A DNA stretch of 9,190 nt from Pseudofrankia asymbiotica (GTDB taxonomy: Bacteria > Actinomycetota > Actinomycetes > Frankiales > Frankiaceae): contig NZ_MOMC01000009.1 in assembly GCF_001983105.1 (NCBI RefSeq), positions 105,871 through 115,060 of the forward strand, in the 5' to 3' direction. Made by a program: the position numbers and the translations under genes. Of the stretch, positions 1 through 6,230 are shown one piece after another (the stretch's first letter is position 1; the number at the start of each line of letters is the position of its first letter). Under the pieces are notes generated by a model, which saw nothing but the letters and a program-made list of their open reading frames with translations, made no database searches and was not told where the DNA came from.

Positions 1-485
1 GGGCGTTCGGTGGTGGGCAGGCCGACCGTCTTGCCCGCCATCGCGGCGAGGGACGTCACCGGGTTGCTGTCCAGGGACATCAGCGCGTTCGGGGTGGACT
101 GGTAGATCGTGGCGAACGCCATCACGGGGATGTTCTTGCTGACCGACAGGAGGATGTCGGAGCCGTTCGCGTCGCCGATGTCGGCCTGCCCGCTGGTCAC
201 GACCGAGACCGGGTCGATGTTCGGGCCGCCGGAGACGAACTTCGCGTCGATGCCCTCGGCGGTGAAGTAGCCGTTCTTCAGCGCGGCGAAGTGCCCGCCG
301 AACTGGGTGAACTTCTTCCAGCCGAGCTGACAGGTGACGGTCGTGAGGCCGGCGGCGGACGCGGACGAGCTGTCGTCATCCGAGCCGCAGGCGGCGAGCA
401 GCGGTCCGGCGGCGAGCAGGGCGCCGCCGCCGAACAGGCCGCGCAGCACGGCCCGGCGGCTGGTTGAGGAGTCGAGCGCGGACAT
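1..485 (-). CDS. ABC transporter substrate-binding lipoprotein, NMT1/THI5/SsuA-like (partial, C-terminus outside window)
   Basis: This is the first 161 codons of a gene that runs off the left edge without a stop. It probably binds a small organic solute outside the membrane and hands it to an ABC permease; the NMT1/THI5/SsuA class takes sulfonates, pyrimidine precursors and similar compounds. Seen: a twin-arginine motif (S9-R10-R11-A-V-L-R15), a hydrophobic Gly/Ala/Leu stretch, then a lipobox L30-A-A-C33 followed by an Asp/Ser linker, i.e. a Tat-exported lipoprotein. The mature part has the family pattern: a 'GGHFAALKNGYFTAEGID' segment, then 'SGQADIGDANGSDIL'. The ATG at 485 is preceded by a GGAGAGGA ribosome site (491-498). 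It lies 141 bp downstream of the oxygenase gene on the same strand and is probably co-transcribed; permease and ATPase genes would be expected beyond the edge. The substrate cannot be read from this fragment. Confidence 0.9.
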   Translation of the reverse strand, partial: MSALDSSTSRRAVLRGLFGGGALLAAGPLLAACGSDDDSSSASAAGLTTVTCQLGWKKFTQFGGHFAALKNGYFTAEGIDAKFVSGGPNIDPVSVVTSGQADIGDANGSDILLSVSKNIPVMAFATIYQSTPNALMSLDSNPVTSLAAMAGKTVGLPTTER

Positions 486-626
486 GGTTTTCCTCTCCGG
501 AACACCGAAGGAGCAGGCAGGGAAGGACGGGGGAGCCGCGGGGAGGGGTGCGAGGCGGGGTACCGCGGGAGGAGCCGGGTCTGGGCACGGCCGTGGCCGG
601 GCCGTGGCGGACGAGGACGGTCGGTG

Positions 627-1697
627 TCAGGAGGTGACGCGCTGCTGGAGCTTGCGGCGGCGCACCCAGGCGCCCACGTCCAGTGGGCCGGCGTCGCGCA
701 GCGCGTCGGCCAGGACGGTGTCGGCGAGAAATCCGTCCGTCGGCGGCGCGTCGGCGGACACGGAGCCGGCGCCGCGCACCTCGAACGGGACGAGCTCGTG
801 GTGGTCGCTGGGTCGGTAGAAGAACGGGATGGTCAGCCGGTCGCCGGCGGCGGCGGAGCCGGCCGGCCGGACCTCGTGCGGCACCGCCCACCAGGCGCCC
901 CGGGTCAGGTAGGTGAGCAGCTCGCCGACGTTGACGACGAACTCCCCGGCGGCGGGCGCGACGTCGTGCCACCCACCGGAGCGGTCCCGCATCACCAGGC
1001 CGCCGTTGCCCGGCGGGTCCTGGAGCAGGACGGTGAACAGGGTCAGGTCGGAGTGCACGGCGTTGCGGATCCCCGGCGCGCCGGACGGCGCGGGCGCCGG
1101 GTAGTAGTTGGCGGCGAGGTCAGCCCAGTTCCCGGCCACCATGTCCGACCAGCGGGAGGGTTCCAGGCCGAGTGCCGCCGCCAGCGCCGTGCCCAGCCGC
1201 GCCGCCGACTCCTGCATGGCGGCGTAGTAGCGGTGCCAGGCCTCGACGAAGCCGGGCAGCTCGGCCGGCCACAGCGGGCAGTCCGCGACGGCCGCCGTGA
1301 CCAGGCCGGCAGTGTGCCCCCGCGTCGGCTCGACCGCGCCGGATCCGGATCCGGCGCGGTCACCCAGGCCGAGCAGCGTGCTGGCGACCCGCGGGCCGAT
1401 GTGGAACATCTCCTTCTCGTCCGCGTAGCCGTACTCGTTGCGGTTGCCGTCCGTGCCGCGCCAGCCGACGTACTGGTCGTCCTGGCTGACCAGGGCGGCC
1501 TTCGCCCGCCGCGGCAGGGCGAACAGCTCCCGGGTCCGCCCGAGCACCTCGTTGGTGAGGCCGGTGGGCAGCGGCAGCCCGGTCAGGACGAAGGCGCCGA
1601 TCTCGCGGCAGACCCGGTCGAGCTCCCCGCCGGCGGGGGCGCGGCCAGCGTGGGCATCCGCGACGATCTCCGGCAGTGAGAACGACGGAACCTGCAT
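627..1697 (-). CDS. isopenicillin N synthase-family Fe(II)/2-oxoglutarate-type dioxygenase
   Basis: A 356-residue soluble non-heme iron oxygenase of the IPNS/2OG-Fe(II) superfamily. Seen: an N-terminal DIOX_N-like region (about 5-110); an N-Y-Y-P motif (197-200); iron ligands H215-S-D217 ('HSDLTLFT') and H274 ('VPHEVRP'); and R287-L-T289 followed by 'IPFFYRP', matching the R-x-S/T signature that holds 2-oxoglutarate in most relatives or the substrate in IPNS. Length fits the family (about 320-360). The ATG at 1697 has GGAGG at 1705-1709, 7 nt away, which supports this start. Residues 113-122 ([10 protein letters not shown]) are a low-complexity insertion encoded exactly by a 30-bp palindrome. 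The neighbouring importer lipoprotein suggests it oxidises an imported compound. Nothing around it suggests beta-lactam synthesis: there is no ACV synthetase. The substrate is unknown. Confidence 0.93.
   Translation of the reverse strand: MQVPSFSLPEIVADAHAGRAPAGGELDRVCREIGAFVLTGLPLPTGLTNEVLGRTRELFALPRRAKAALVSQDDQYVGWRGTDGNRNEYGYADEKEMFHIGPRVASTLLGLGDRAGSGSGAVEPTRGHTAGLVTAAVADCPLWPAELPGFVEAWHRYYAAMQESAARLGTALAAALGLEPSRWSDMVAGNWADLAANYYPAPAPSGAPGIRNAVHSDLTLFTVLLQDPPGNGGLVMRDRSGGWHDVAPAAGEFVVNVGELLTYLTRGAWWAVPHEVRPAGSAAAGDRLTIPFFYRPSDHHELVPFEVRGAGSVSADAPPTDGFLADTVLADALRDAGPLDVGAWVRRRKLQQRVTS
1332..1361. repeat. 30-bp perfect palindrome inside the oxygenase gene
   Basis: The half-site GACCGCGCCGGATCC is followed immediately by its exact reverse complement, with no spacer and no mismatch. 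It is in phase with the minus-strand reading frame, covering exactly codons 113-122 ([10 protein letters not shown]). Because it is palindromic, the other strand spells the same ten residues. It holds two adjacent GGATCC cores, the hexamer also duplicated in the gene's promoter region. It could be an inserted palindromic element in a tolerant loop, a protein-binding site, or chance in GC-rich DNA. Confidence 0.85.
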
Positions 1698-1864
1698 CGG
1701 GACACCTCCACGCGCTTCGGATCCGAACTTGGATCCGAACGTTAGGGGCGTCAGATTGCGGGCGTGTCACGCGGGCGTACCGGGACGTAACGGCCTTCGG
1801 CCGGGCCTCAGGACCGGGTGACCCCGCGCAAAGACGCAGCTCACAGGCGTTACCGTCGCAAACC
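1698..1864. promoter_or_regulatory. divergent promoter region between oxygenase and threonine aldolase genes
   Basis: This 167-bp gap must carry both promoters. Besides the GGATCC repeats it holds an 11-bp inverted repeat GCGTGTCACGC (1762-1772) and a small hairpin CGGCC-TTC-GGCCG (1791-1803). I could not assign convincing -35/-10 boxes for either direction, and saw no recognisable riboswitch. Confidence 0.5.
1716..1740. promoter_or_regulatory. candidate operator: duplicated GGATCC-centred site upstream of the oxygenase gene
   Basis: A perfect 12-bp palindrome, TTCGGATCCGAA (1716-1727), is followed 12 bp later (centre to centre) by a second GGATCC core with the same right arm, so GGATCCGAAC occurs exactly twice (1719-1728 and 1731-1740). 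It lies 18-43 nt upstream of the oxygenase ATG, directly behind its ribosome site, where a repressor would commonly sit. The form resembles short palindromes bound by dimeric regulators such as GntR-FCD proteins. That is inference, since no regulator gene for it is visible here. It could also serve the divergent threonine aldolase gene. Confidence 0.5.
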
Positions 1865-2989
1865 ATGGAATCCCACCTCGCCTCGGCCGCCGGCGCTGCG
1901 CCCGCGGCCTCCGTCGCGACGGGCGCGGCCTCCGCGACCGCCGCCCCCGTCGATCTGCGCAGCGACACCGTGACGCGCCCGACTCCCGGGATGCGCCGGG
2001 CGATGGCGGACGCCGAGGTCGGCGACGACGTGTACGGCGAGGATCCGTCGGTGCGGGCGCTGGAGGAGCACGCGGCGGACCTGCTCGGGCACGAGGCGGC
2101 CGCCTTCGTCCCGAGCGGGACGATGGGGAACTTCTGCGCGCTGCGGGCCGCCGCCCCGGTCGGCACGGAGATCGTGGCGGACACCGAGGCGCACATCGTG
2201 ACCTACGAGCTGGGCGGCCTCGCCGCGCTCGGCGGCGTGCAGACCCGCACCCTGTCAGGGCTCGCCGGGCCGCTCGACCTCGCGGACGTGGCGGCCCAGA
2301 TCCGGGCGCACTCGATCGGCCACAACTACAACATGATCAGGACCAGCGTGCTCGCCGTGGAGAACACCCAGGCCCGCGCCGGCGGCCGGGTCTGGCCGGT
2401 CGAGCGGCTGGAGCGCCTGCGCGCCCTCACCGACGACGCGGGGGTCGTGCTGCACTGCGACGGCGCCCGGATCTGGAACGCCGCCGTCGCGCTCGGCGTC
2501 CCGCCGCGCCGCCTCGGTGAGATCTTCGGAACCCTGTCGGTCTGCCTGTCGAAGGGGCTCGGCGCGCCGGTCGGCTCCCTTGTCGTCGGGGACGCCGCGC
2601 ATGTCGAGCAGGCCCGCGAATGGCGCAAGCGGCTCGGCGGCGGCATGCGCCAGGCCGGCGTGATCGCCGCGGCCGGCCTGTACGCGCTGCGTCACCACCT
2701 CGACCGCCTCGCCGAGGACCACCGCCGGGCCGGCGAACTCGCCGCGACACTCGCCGACGCCGCGCCCGGCCGGGTCGAGCCGAAGCTCGTCGAGACGAAC
2801 ATGATCCTCGTCGAGGTCGGCGACGCCGACGCGTTCGTGGCCCGAGCCGCCGAGCGAGGCGTCCTGGTCGGCGCCGTCAGCCCGACGACGCTGCGGCTCG
2901 TGACCCACCTCGACGTCGACGACGCCGGAATCCGTCGGGCTGGCGACGTCCTCGCCCGGCTGCTCGCCACCAGCCGGCCCACCGGCTGA
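1865..2989 (+). CDS. ltaE: low-specificity L-threonine aldolase (PLP-dependent)
   Basis: A 374-residue fold-type I PLP enzyme that cleaves L-threonine/allo-threonine to glycine and acetaldehyde, and can run on other beta-hydroxy amino acids. Seen: the opening signature '[12 protein letters not shown]' (29-40), '[11 protein letters not shown]' (53-63), a PLP-phosphate loop 'PSGTMGN' (83-89), '[10 protein letters not shown]' with the cofactor-nitrogen Asp199, and the Schiff-base lysine K230 in '[12 protein letters not shown]'. The frame is open further upstream, but the ATG at 1865 is the only sensible start: upstream residues overlap the oxygenase promoter, and no ATG/GTG occurs between 1865 and the conserved region. 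This leaves an unusual 28-residue Ala-rich N-terminal tail. No good ribosome site precedes the ATG. Monocistronic, divergent from the oxygenase gene and convergent with the molybdoenzyme gene. Confidence 0.95.
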   Translation: MESHLASAAGAAPAASVATGAASATAAPVDLRSDTVTRPTPGMRRAMADAEVGDDVYGEDPSVRALEEHAADLLGHEAAAFVPSGTMGNFCALRAAAPVGTEIVADTEAHIVTYELGGLAALGGVQTRTLSGLAGPLDLADVAAQIRAHSIGHNYNMIRTSVLAVENTQARAGGRVWPVERLERLRALTDDAGVVLHCDGARIWNAAVALGVPPRRLGEIFGTLSVCLSKGLGAPVGSLVVGDAAHVEQAREWRKRLGGGMRQAGVIAAAGLYALRHHLDRLAEDHRRAGELAATLADAAPGRVEPKLVETNMILVEVGDADAFVARAAERGVLVGAVSPTTLRLVTHLDVDDAGIRRAGDVLARLLATSRPTG

Positions 2990-3017
2990 CCGGCGGGGCC
3001 TCGTCCGGCGGCAGAAG

Positions 3018-3070
3018 GGTGTCCGACCCGTCGCCGTTGCCGGATAACCCCGGGCGCGCACTCGGACGCC
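3018..3070. terminator. possible bidirectional terminator between convergent genes (weak)
   Basis: In the 114-bp gap between the ltaE stop and the molybdoenzyme stop, GGTGTCCGA (3018-3026) can pair with TCGGACGCC (3062-3070), giving nine pairs with one G-T, across a 35-nt loop. A second bulged stem, GGCCGG (3078-3083) with CCGGTCC (3093-3099), lies next to it. Neither has a T-tract, and the long loop makes this tentative. Its position between converging genes is the main support. Confidence 0.3.
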
Positions 3071-3103
3071 AGGGTCGGGCCGGTGGCACGCGCCGGTCCA
3101 CCG

Positions 3104-5428
3104 TCAGCCGATGGGGGCAAGCCGGACGGGGATGCCGTTGAGGACGGCGTTGCCGGACAGCGGATCGACCTGGGAGGCGTCCGTGAGGACGTTCGTGTTC
3201 ACGCCGGGGTGTTCGGCGGCGGTCGTCATCCGGGTACCGGCCTGGCCGTGGCCCCAGCCGTGGGGGAGGCAGACGACGCCGGCCATCACCTCGTCGCTCA
3301 CCTCGACCTGGACCTCCAGCGTGCCCACCGCGGACGTCAGCCGGGTCCGGCCGCCATCCCGGACGCCGTGGCGGGCCGCGTCGTCCGGGTGCACGAGCAG
3401 GGTGCAGCGCTCGCGGCCCTTGACCATCGCCGGGACGTTGTGCAGCCAGCTGTTGTTCGTCCGCGGGTGGCGCCGGCCGATCAGGACCAGGCCGGCCTCC
3501 GCGCCGTCGTCGCCGCCCCCGCCGGCGGCGTCGAGCGCGGCGCGCAGCCGCGGTACGTCCGCCACGACCGGTTCCGGGGCGAGCTCGACCTTCCCGCTGA
3601 CGGTGCGCAGCATGGCCGGGATCCGCGCGGTGAGCGGCCCCAGGTCCACACCGTGCGGGTTGGCGAGCAGCAGGGCGAGCCGCATCCCGTCCGGCCGGGC
3701 GCCGAACCCGTCGCCGAAGTGCCCGGTGCGCAGCGCGATGTCCAGCAGGCGTTCCGGCACTGTCTCGCCGTCGACGAGCGGGCGCAGCTCGGCCGGGTCG
3801 CGCCCGGCGGCCGGCGAGCCCGGCTCGGCGACGGCACGGCGCAGCGCGTCGTCGACCAGCGACTCGTGGACGGCCGACACGTCGGTGTCCGCCGGCTGGC
3901 CGAGCGCGATCGACGTCAGCCGGGCCAGGATGTCGTGCTCGGCCAGCCCGCCGGGATCGGGTGGCAGGACCGGCGGCGAGTAGCTCGCGATGGTGCGTAT
4001 CGCGAGCCCGCCGAGCATGAAGTCGTAGTGCCCGACGCGGGCCGGGTCGGTGGGCGGCAGCACGACGTCGGCGTGGCGGGACGTCTCGTTCAGGTAGGGG
4101 TCGACGCTGACCATGAAGTCGAGCGTGCCGAGCGCCGCCGCGAGCCGCCGGGCGTCCGGAGTCGACAGCGCGGGGTTGCCGGCCACGGTGACCAGTGCCC
4201 TCAGCTGGCCGTCGCCGGGCGTGTCGATCTCCTCGGCCAGAGCCGCGACCGGCAGCTCTCCCATCACCTCGGGCAGCCCGCGGACCCCGGTGTGCCACCG
4301 CCCGGTCCGCCACCCTCGCCCGCCGGGGCGCCCGTCGGGACGCGCCCGGTCGGCGCGGCCGTGGGCGCCGCGGCCGAACATCGCCCCGCCGGGGGCGTCG
4401 AGGTTGCCGGTCAGCGTGTTCAGGACGATCGTGAGCCAGCTCGTCAGCCCGCCGAACGCGACCGTCGTCGTCCCCATCCTCCCGTAGACGGCGGCGCCCG
4501 GCGCCGCGGCGAGCTCCCGCGCGATCCGCCGGGTCGTCTCGGCGGGCACCCCGCAGGGTGCCTGGACCGCCTCCGCGGTGAACGGCGCGGCCAGCTCGAT
4601 GACGCGCTCCACCCCGGTGACGTGTTCGGCGACCGCGCCGAGCCCGACCTGGCCCGTCGCCGCCAGCTCGTTGACCAGCGCGAACAGCCACAGAGCGTCC
4701 GTGCCCGGCCGGATCGGCAGGTGCTCGTCCGCGAGGGCGGCGGTGCGGGTCCGGCGCGGGTCGACGAGGACGACCCTGCCGCCGCGGGCCCGGATCGCGG
4801 CCAGCCGGCCGGGGAAGTCGGGGGCCGTGCACAGGCTGCCGTTGGAGACGGCCGGGTTCGCGCCGAGCATCAGCAGGTAGTCGGTGCGGTCCAGATCGGG
4901 CACCGGGATCAGCGCCGGATGCCCGAAGACGTGGCCGCAGGCGGCGTGCATCGGCATCTGGTCGACCGTCGCGGCGCTGAACAGCGAGCGGCTGCCCAGG
5001 GCGCCGAGGAACGCCGGAACGTGCTGCGCGCCAGCCATCGTGTGCGCGTTCGGGTTGCCGAGATACACGCCTACGGCGTCGCGGCCAGCCGCGTCGATGA
5101 CGCGACGCAGTCCCGCCCGCACGACGTCGAAGGCCTCGTCCCAGCCGACCTCACGCCACCTGGTCTCGTCAGGGCGCCTGTTGCCGCCGTGACCGTCGCG
5201 GCCGTCGCTGGTGGTCTCGCGGACGAGCGGGCGGCGCAGCCGGTCCGGGTCGTTCAGCAGCTGCGGGAGCGCGGCGCCCTTCGGGCAGATATACCCGTGG
5301 CTGAACACGTGCGCCGCGTCGCCGCGCGCGCCGACCACCCGGCCGTCGGCCACGCGCAGCTCCAGCCCGCAGGTCGCCTCGCAGAGTGGACAGGTACGCA
5401 ACGCGGTCGTCCCTAACCCAGGGGTCAT
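3104..5428 (-). CDS. molybdopterin-dependent oxidoreductase (Mo-bisMGD, DMSO reductase superfamily)
   Basis: A 774-residue enzyme of the formate dehydrogenase/nitrate reductase superfamily. Seen: an N-terminal [4Fe-4S] domain with C13-x2-C16-x3-C20 and C48 ('GYICPKGAAL'), the cofactor-binding catalytic core ('LLMLGANPAVSNGSL' 185-199, 'VDPRRTRTA' 222-230, 'ITVLNTLTGNLDAPGG'-like segment near 333-348), and a C-terminal molybdopterin dinucleotide-binding domain from about 645 to the end ('HPRTNNSWLHN', 'LPHGWGHG', 'VDPLSGNAVLNG'). No signal peptide is visible, so it is probably cytoplasmic. The ATG at 5428 places the first Cys 13 residues in, typical of the family. An upstream in-frame ATG (5548) would add 40 unconserved residues. 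The ribosome site is poor. There is no electron-transfer partner, FdhD or cofactor gene alongside, so substrate and redox partner are open. My rough alignment shows no Cys or Sec at the usual metal-ligand position near residues 155-165. Confidence 0.93.
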   Translation of the reverse strand: MTPGLGTTALRTCPLCEATCGLELRVADGRVVGARGDAAHVFSHGYICPKGAALPQLLNDPDRLRRPLVRETTSDGRDGHGGNRRPDETRWREVGWDEAFDVVRAGLRRVIDAAGRDAVGVYLGNPNAHTMAGAQHVPAFLGALGSRSLFSAATVDQMPMHAACGHVFGHPALIPVPDLDRTDYLLMLGANPAVSNGSLCTAPDFPGRLAAIRARGGRVVLVDPRRTRTAALADEHLPIRPGTDALWLFALVNELAATGQVGLGAVAEHVTGVERVIELAAPFTAEAVQAPCGVPAETTRRIARELAAAPGAAVYGRMGTTTVAFGGLTSWLTIVLNTLTGNLDAPGGAMFGRGAHGRADRARPDGRPGGRGWRTGRWHTGVRGLPEVMGELPVAALAEEIDTPGDGQLRALVTVAGNPALSTPDARRLAAALGTLDFMVSVDPYLNETSRHADVVLPPTDPARVGHYDFMLGGLAIRTIASYSPPVLPPDPGGLAEHDILARLTSIALGQPADTDVSAVHESLVDDALRRAVAEPGSPAAGRDPAELRPLVDGETVPERLLDIALRTGHFGDGFGARPDGMRLALLLANPHGVDLGPLTARIPAMLRTVSGKVELAPEPVVADVPRLRAALDAAGGGGDDGAEAGLVLIGRRHPRTNNSWLHNVPAMVKGRERCTLLVHPDDAARHGVRDGGRTRLTSAVGTLEVQVEVSDEVMAGVVCLPHGWGHGQAGTRMTTAAEHPGVNTNVLTDASQVDPLSGNAVLNGIPVRLAPIG

Positions 5429-5663
5429 ACCGGCCAGGGTCCCACATCTGATCGACACCGGCCCGGATACACCGTGGGAAACCGTGGAAAGTCCAGATCC
5501 ACTATTGACCGCTAATGCCGTGCCCGCCCATGTTGGCTCGCCATGCATGATCGCCGATAGTCCCGCTGGTGCCGCGAACGCGTCACCCTCTGGTTGTGTG
5601 GGGGTGCGGCCGGGTAGCCCCGCGGCAGAAGGGGGTGCGGGCCGGCGGGCTCTGGTGGCGGGT
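5429..5663. promoter_or_regulatory. divergent promoter region between molybdoenzyme gene and glycosylase-like gene
   Basis: This 235-bp gap has no supported gene and is less GC-rich in its middle (about 5495-5560), as promoters in high-GC genomes often are. It contains a TTGACC hexamer (5505-5510, plus strand) that could be a -35 box for the small downstream gene, although a good -10 at 17-18 nt is lacking. It also has the palindrome CATGCATG (5542-5549) and a 10-bp near-duplicate (5471-5490, listed separately). Confidence 0.45.
5471..5490. repeat. short tandem near-repeat, 10-bp period, upstream of the molybdoenzyme gene
   Basis: ACCGTGGGAA is followed directly by ACCGTGGAAA, one helical turn apart and 43-62 nt upstream of the molybdoenzyme ATG. 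The spacing would suit side-by-side binding of a regulator. It may also be chance. Confidence 0.4.
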
Positions 5664-6113
5664 ATGCAGACCTTTCTTCCGTATGCGGACTTCGCGGCGA
5701 GCGCCGCGGTTCTCGACGACCGGCGGCTCGGTAAACAGCGGGTCGAGGCGCTGCAGATAGTGCGGGCGCTGACCTACGAGGGTTATGGCTGGCAGCGACA
5801 TCCGGCGGTGCGGATGTGGGCGGGCCACCCGAGAGCGGTCGCGGCCTACGGTCTCGCGGTCTGTGAGGCGTGGACCGCCGTCGGGCGCGCCGACACGTGC
5901 GCGGCCACGATCAACACCGATCTCGCGCGGGCAGGCCTGGCGCCGCCGCGGTCCCAGCAGGCGCTGGCACGGCTCGGGCTGCTGCCCGGCTGGCTCGGCG
6001 ACGAGCGCCTCCACCGCAGCCACCAGGCCGCGCTGGTCCGCAAGGACCCGCGGTTCTACGGCCCGCTGTTCGGCGACGTGGACCCGGCGCTGCCGTACTA
6101 CTGGCCGGTCTGA
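5664..6113 (+). CDS. MSMEG_6728-like protein, related to pyrimidine-dimer DNA glycosylase/endonuclease V
   Basis: A 149-residue protein that I recognise as the actinobacterial MSMEG_6728-like family, related to T4 endonuclease V-type enzymes that excise UV pyrimidine dimers. Seen: 'MQTFLPYADFAASAAVLDDRRLGKQRVEALQI' character at the N-terminus (residues 1-32), 'HPAVRMWAGH' (46-55), and a C-terminal 'HRSHQAALVRKDPRFYGPLF' (117-136) that aligns in spirit with the H-x-x-S...P-x-W/F-Y segment of T4 endonuclease V. The ATG at 5664 is chosen because the family begins directly with M-x-T-F-L; an in-frame GTG at 5655 is possible. There is no strong ribosome site. The catalytic nucleophile of T4 endonuclease V is the amine of Thr2, whereas here residue 2 is Gln, so activity should not be assumed. 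The stop is duplicated by a 17-bp tandem repeat. Confidence 0.87.
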   Translation: MQTFLPYADFAASAAVLDDRRLGKQRVEALQIVRALTYEGYGWQRHPAVRMWAGHPRAVAAYGLAVCEAWTAVGRADTCAATINTDLARAGLAPPRSQQALARLGLLPGWLGDERLHRSHQAALVRKDPRFYGPLFGDVDPALPYYWPV

Positions 6114-6130
6114 ACTACTGGCCGGTCTGA
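6097..6130. repeat. exact 17-bp tandem duplication spanning a stop codon
   Basis: ACTACTGGCCGGTCTGA occurs at 6097-6113 and again at 6114-6130 with no mismatch or gap. The first copy encodes the last residues (Y-W-P-V) and the stop of the glycosylase-like gene; the second repeats them in another frame, since 17 is not a multiple of three. The lack of divergence suggests a recent replication-slippage duplication. Confidence 0.95.
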
Positions 6131-6153
6131 CCGCCAACAGCGCTCGGTCAGGA

Positions 6154-6230
6154 GGTGGGAAAGCCAGGACCCGGCGGACGGTGGGAAAGCCGGGACCGTC
6201 AGGCGGTGGGATGGCCGGGACGCGTCAGGC
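6154..6230. repeat. three imperfect ~26-bp tandem repeats between convergent genes
   Basis: Three head-to-tail units begin at 6154, 6180 and 6205 (26, 25 and 26 bp). Each starts GGTGGGAAAGCC or a close variant (the third GGTGGGATGGCC), followed by a variable GGGACC/GTCAGGC-type part. The third unit contains the stop codon of the aldo/keto reductase (6225-6227). GACGGT (6177-6182) can pair with ACCGTC (6195-6200), so the array might also act as a terminator; no T-tract is present. Confidence 0.8.

Noticed and set aside
624..1679. 351-codon plus-strand frame opposite the oxygenase gene
   Set aside because: Antisense shadow. It contains the same [10 protein letters not shown] peptide only because the underlying DNA is a palindrome.
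627..1697. Beta-lactam biosynthesis gene (true isopenicillin N synthase)
   Set aside because: The superfamily fold is shared by many oxygenases. No ACV synthetase or other beta-lactam genes are nearby, and an importer gene is the neighbour.
1676..1864. N-terminal extension of the threonine aldolase frame to an upstream ATG
   Set aside because: The extra 63 residues overlap the divergent promoter and the start of the oxygenase gene and resemble nothing in the family.
2877..4832. 651-codon minus-strand frame overlapping the molybdoenzyme gene out of phase
   Set aside because: Arg/Pro-rich low-complexity translation, fully explained by codon bias of the true frame.
3083..5416. 777-codon open frame on the plus strand opposite the molybdoenzyme gene
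   Set aside because: It is the antisense shadow of a clear enzyme gene in very GC-rich DNA. The product is a Arg/Gly/Pro/Ala/Val-rich string with no motif.
5429..5548. 40-residue N-terminal extension of the molybdoenzyme
   Set aside because: The iron-sulfur motif normally begins about 10-15 residues from the start. The extension has no signal-peptide or conserved features.
5870..6130. 86-codon plus frame ending in the second copy of the 17-bp repeat
   Set aside because: Out-of-phase shadow of the glycosylase-like gene. Only its last codons match, because of the duplication.
6154..6230. CRISPR-like array
   Set aside because: The units abut without unique spacers, are imperfect, number only three, and no cas gene is present.
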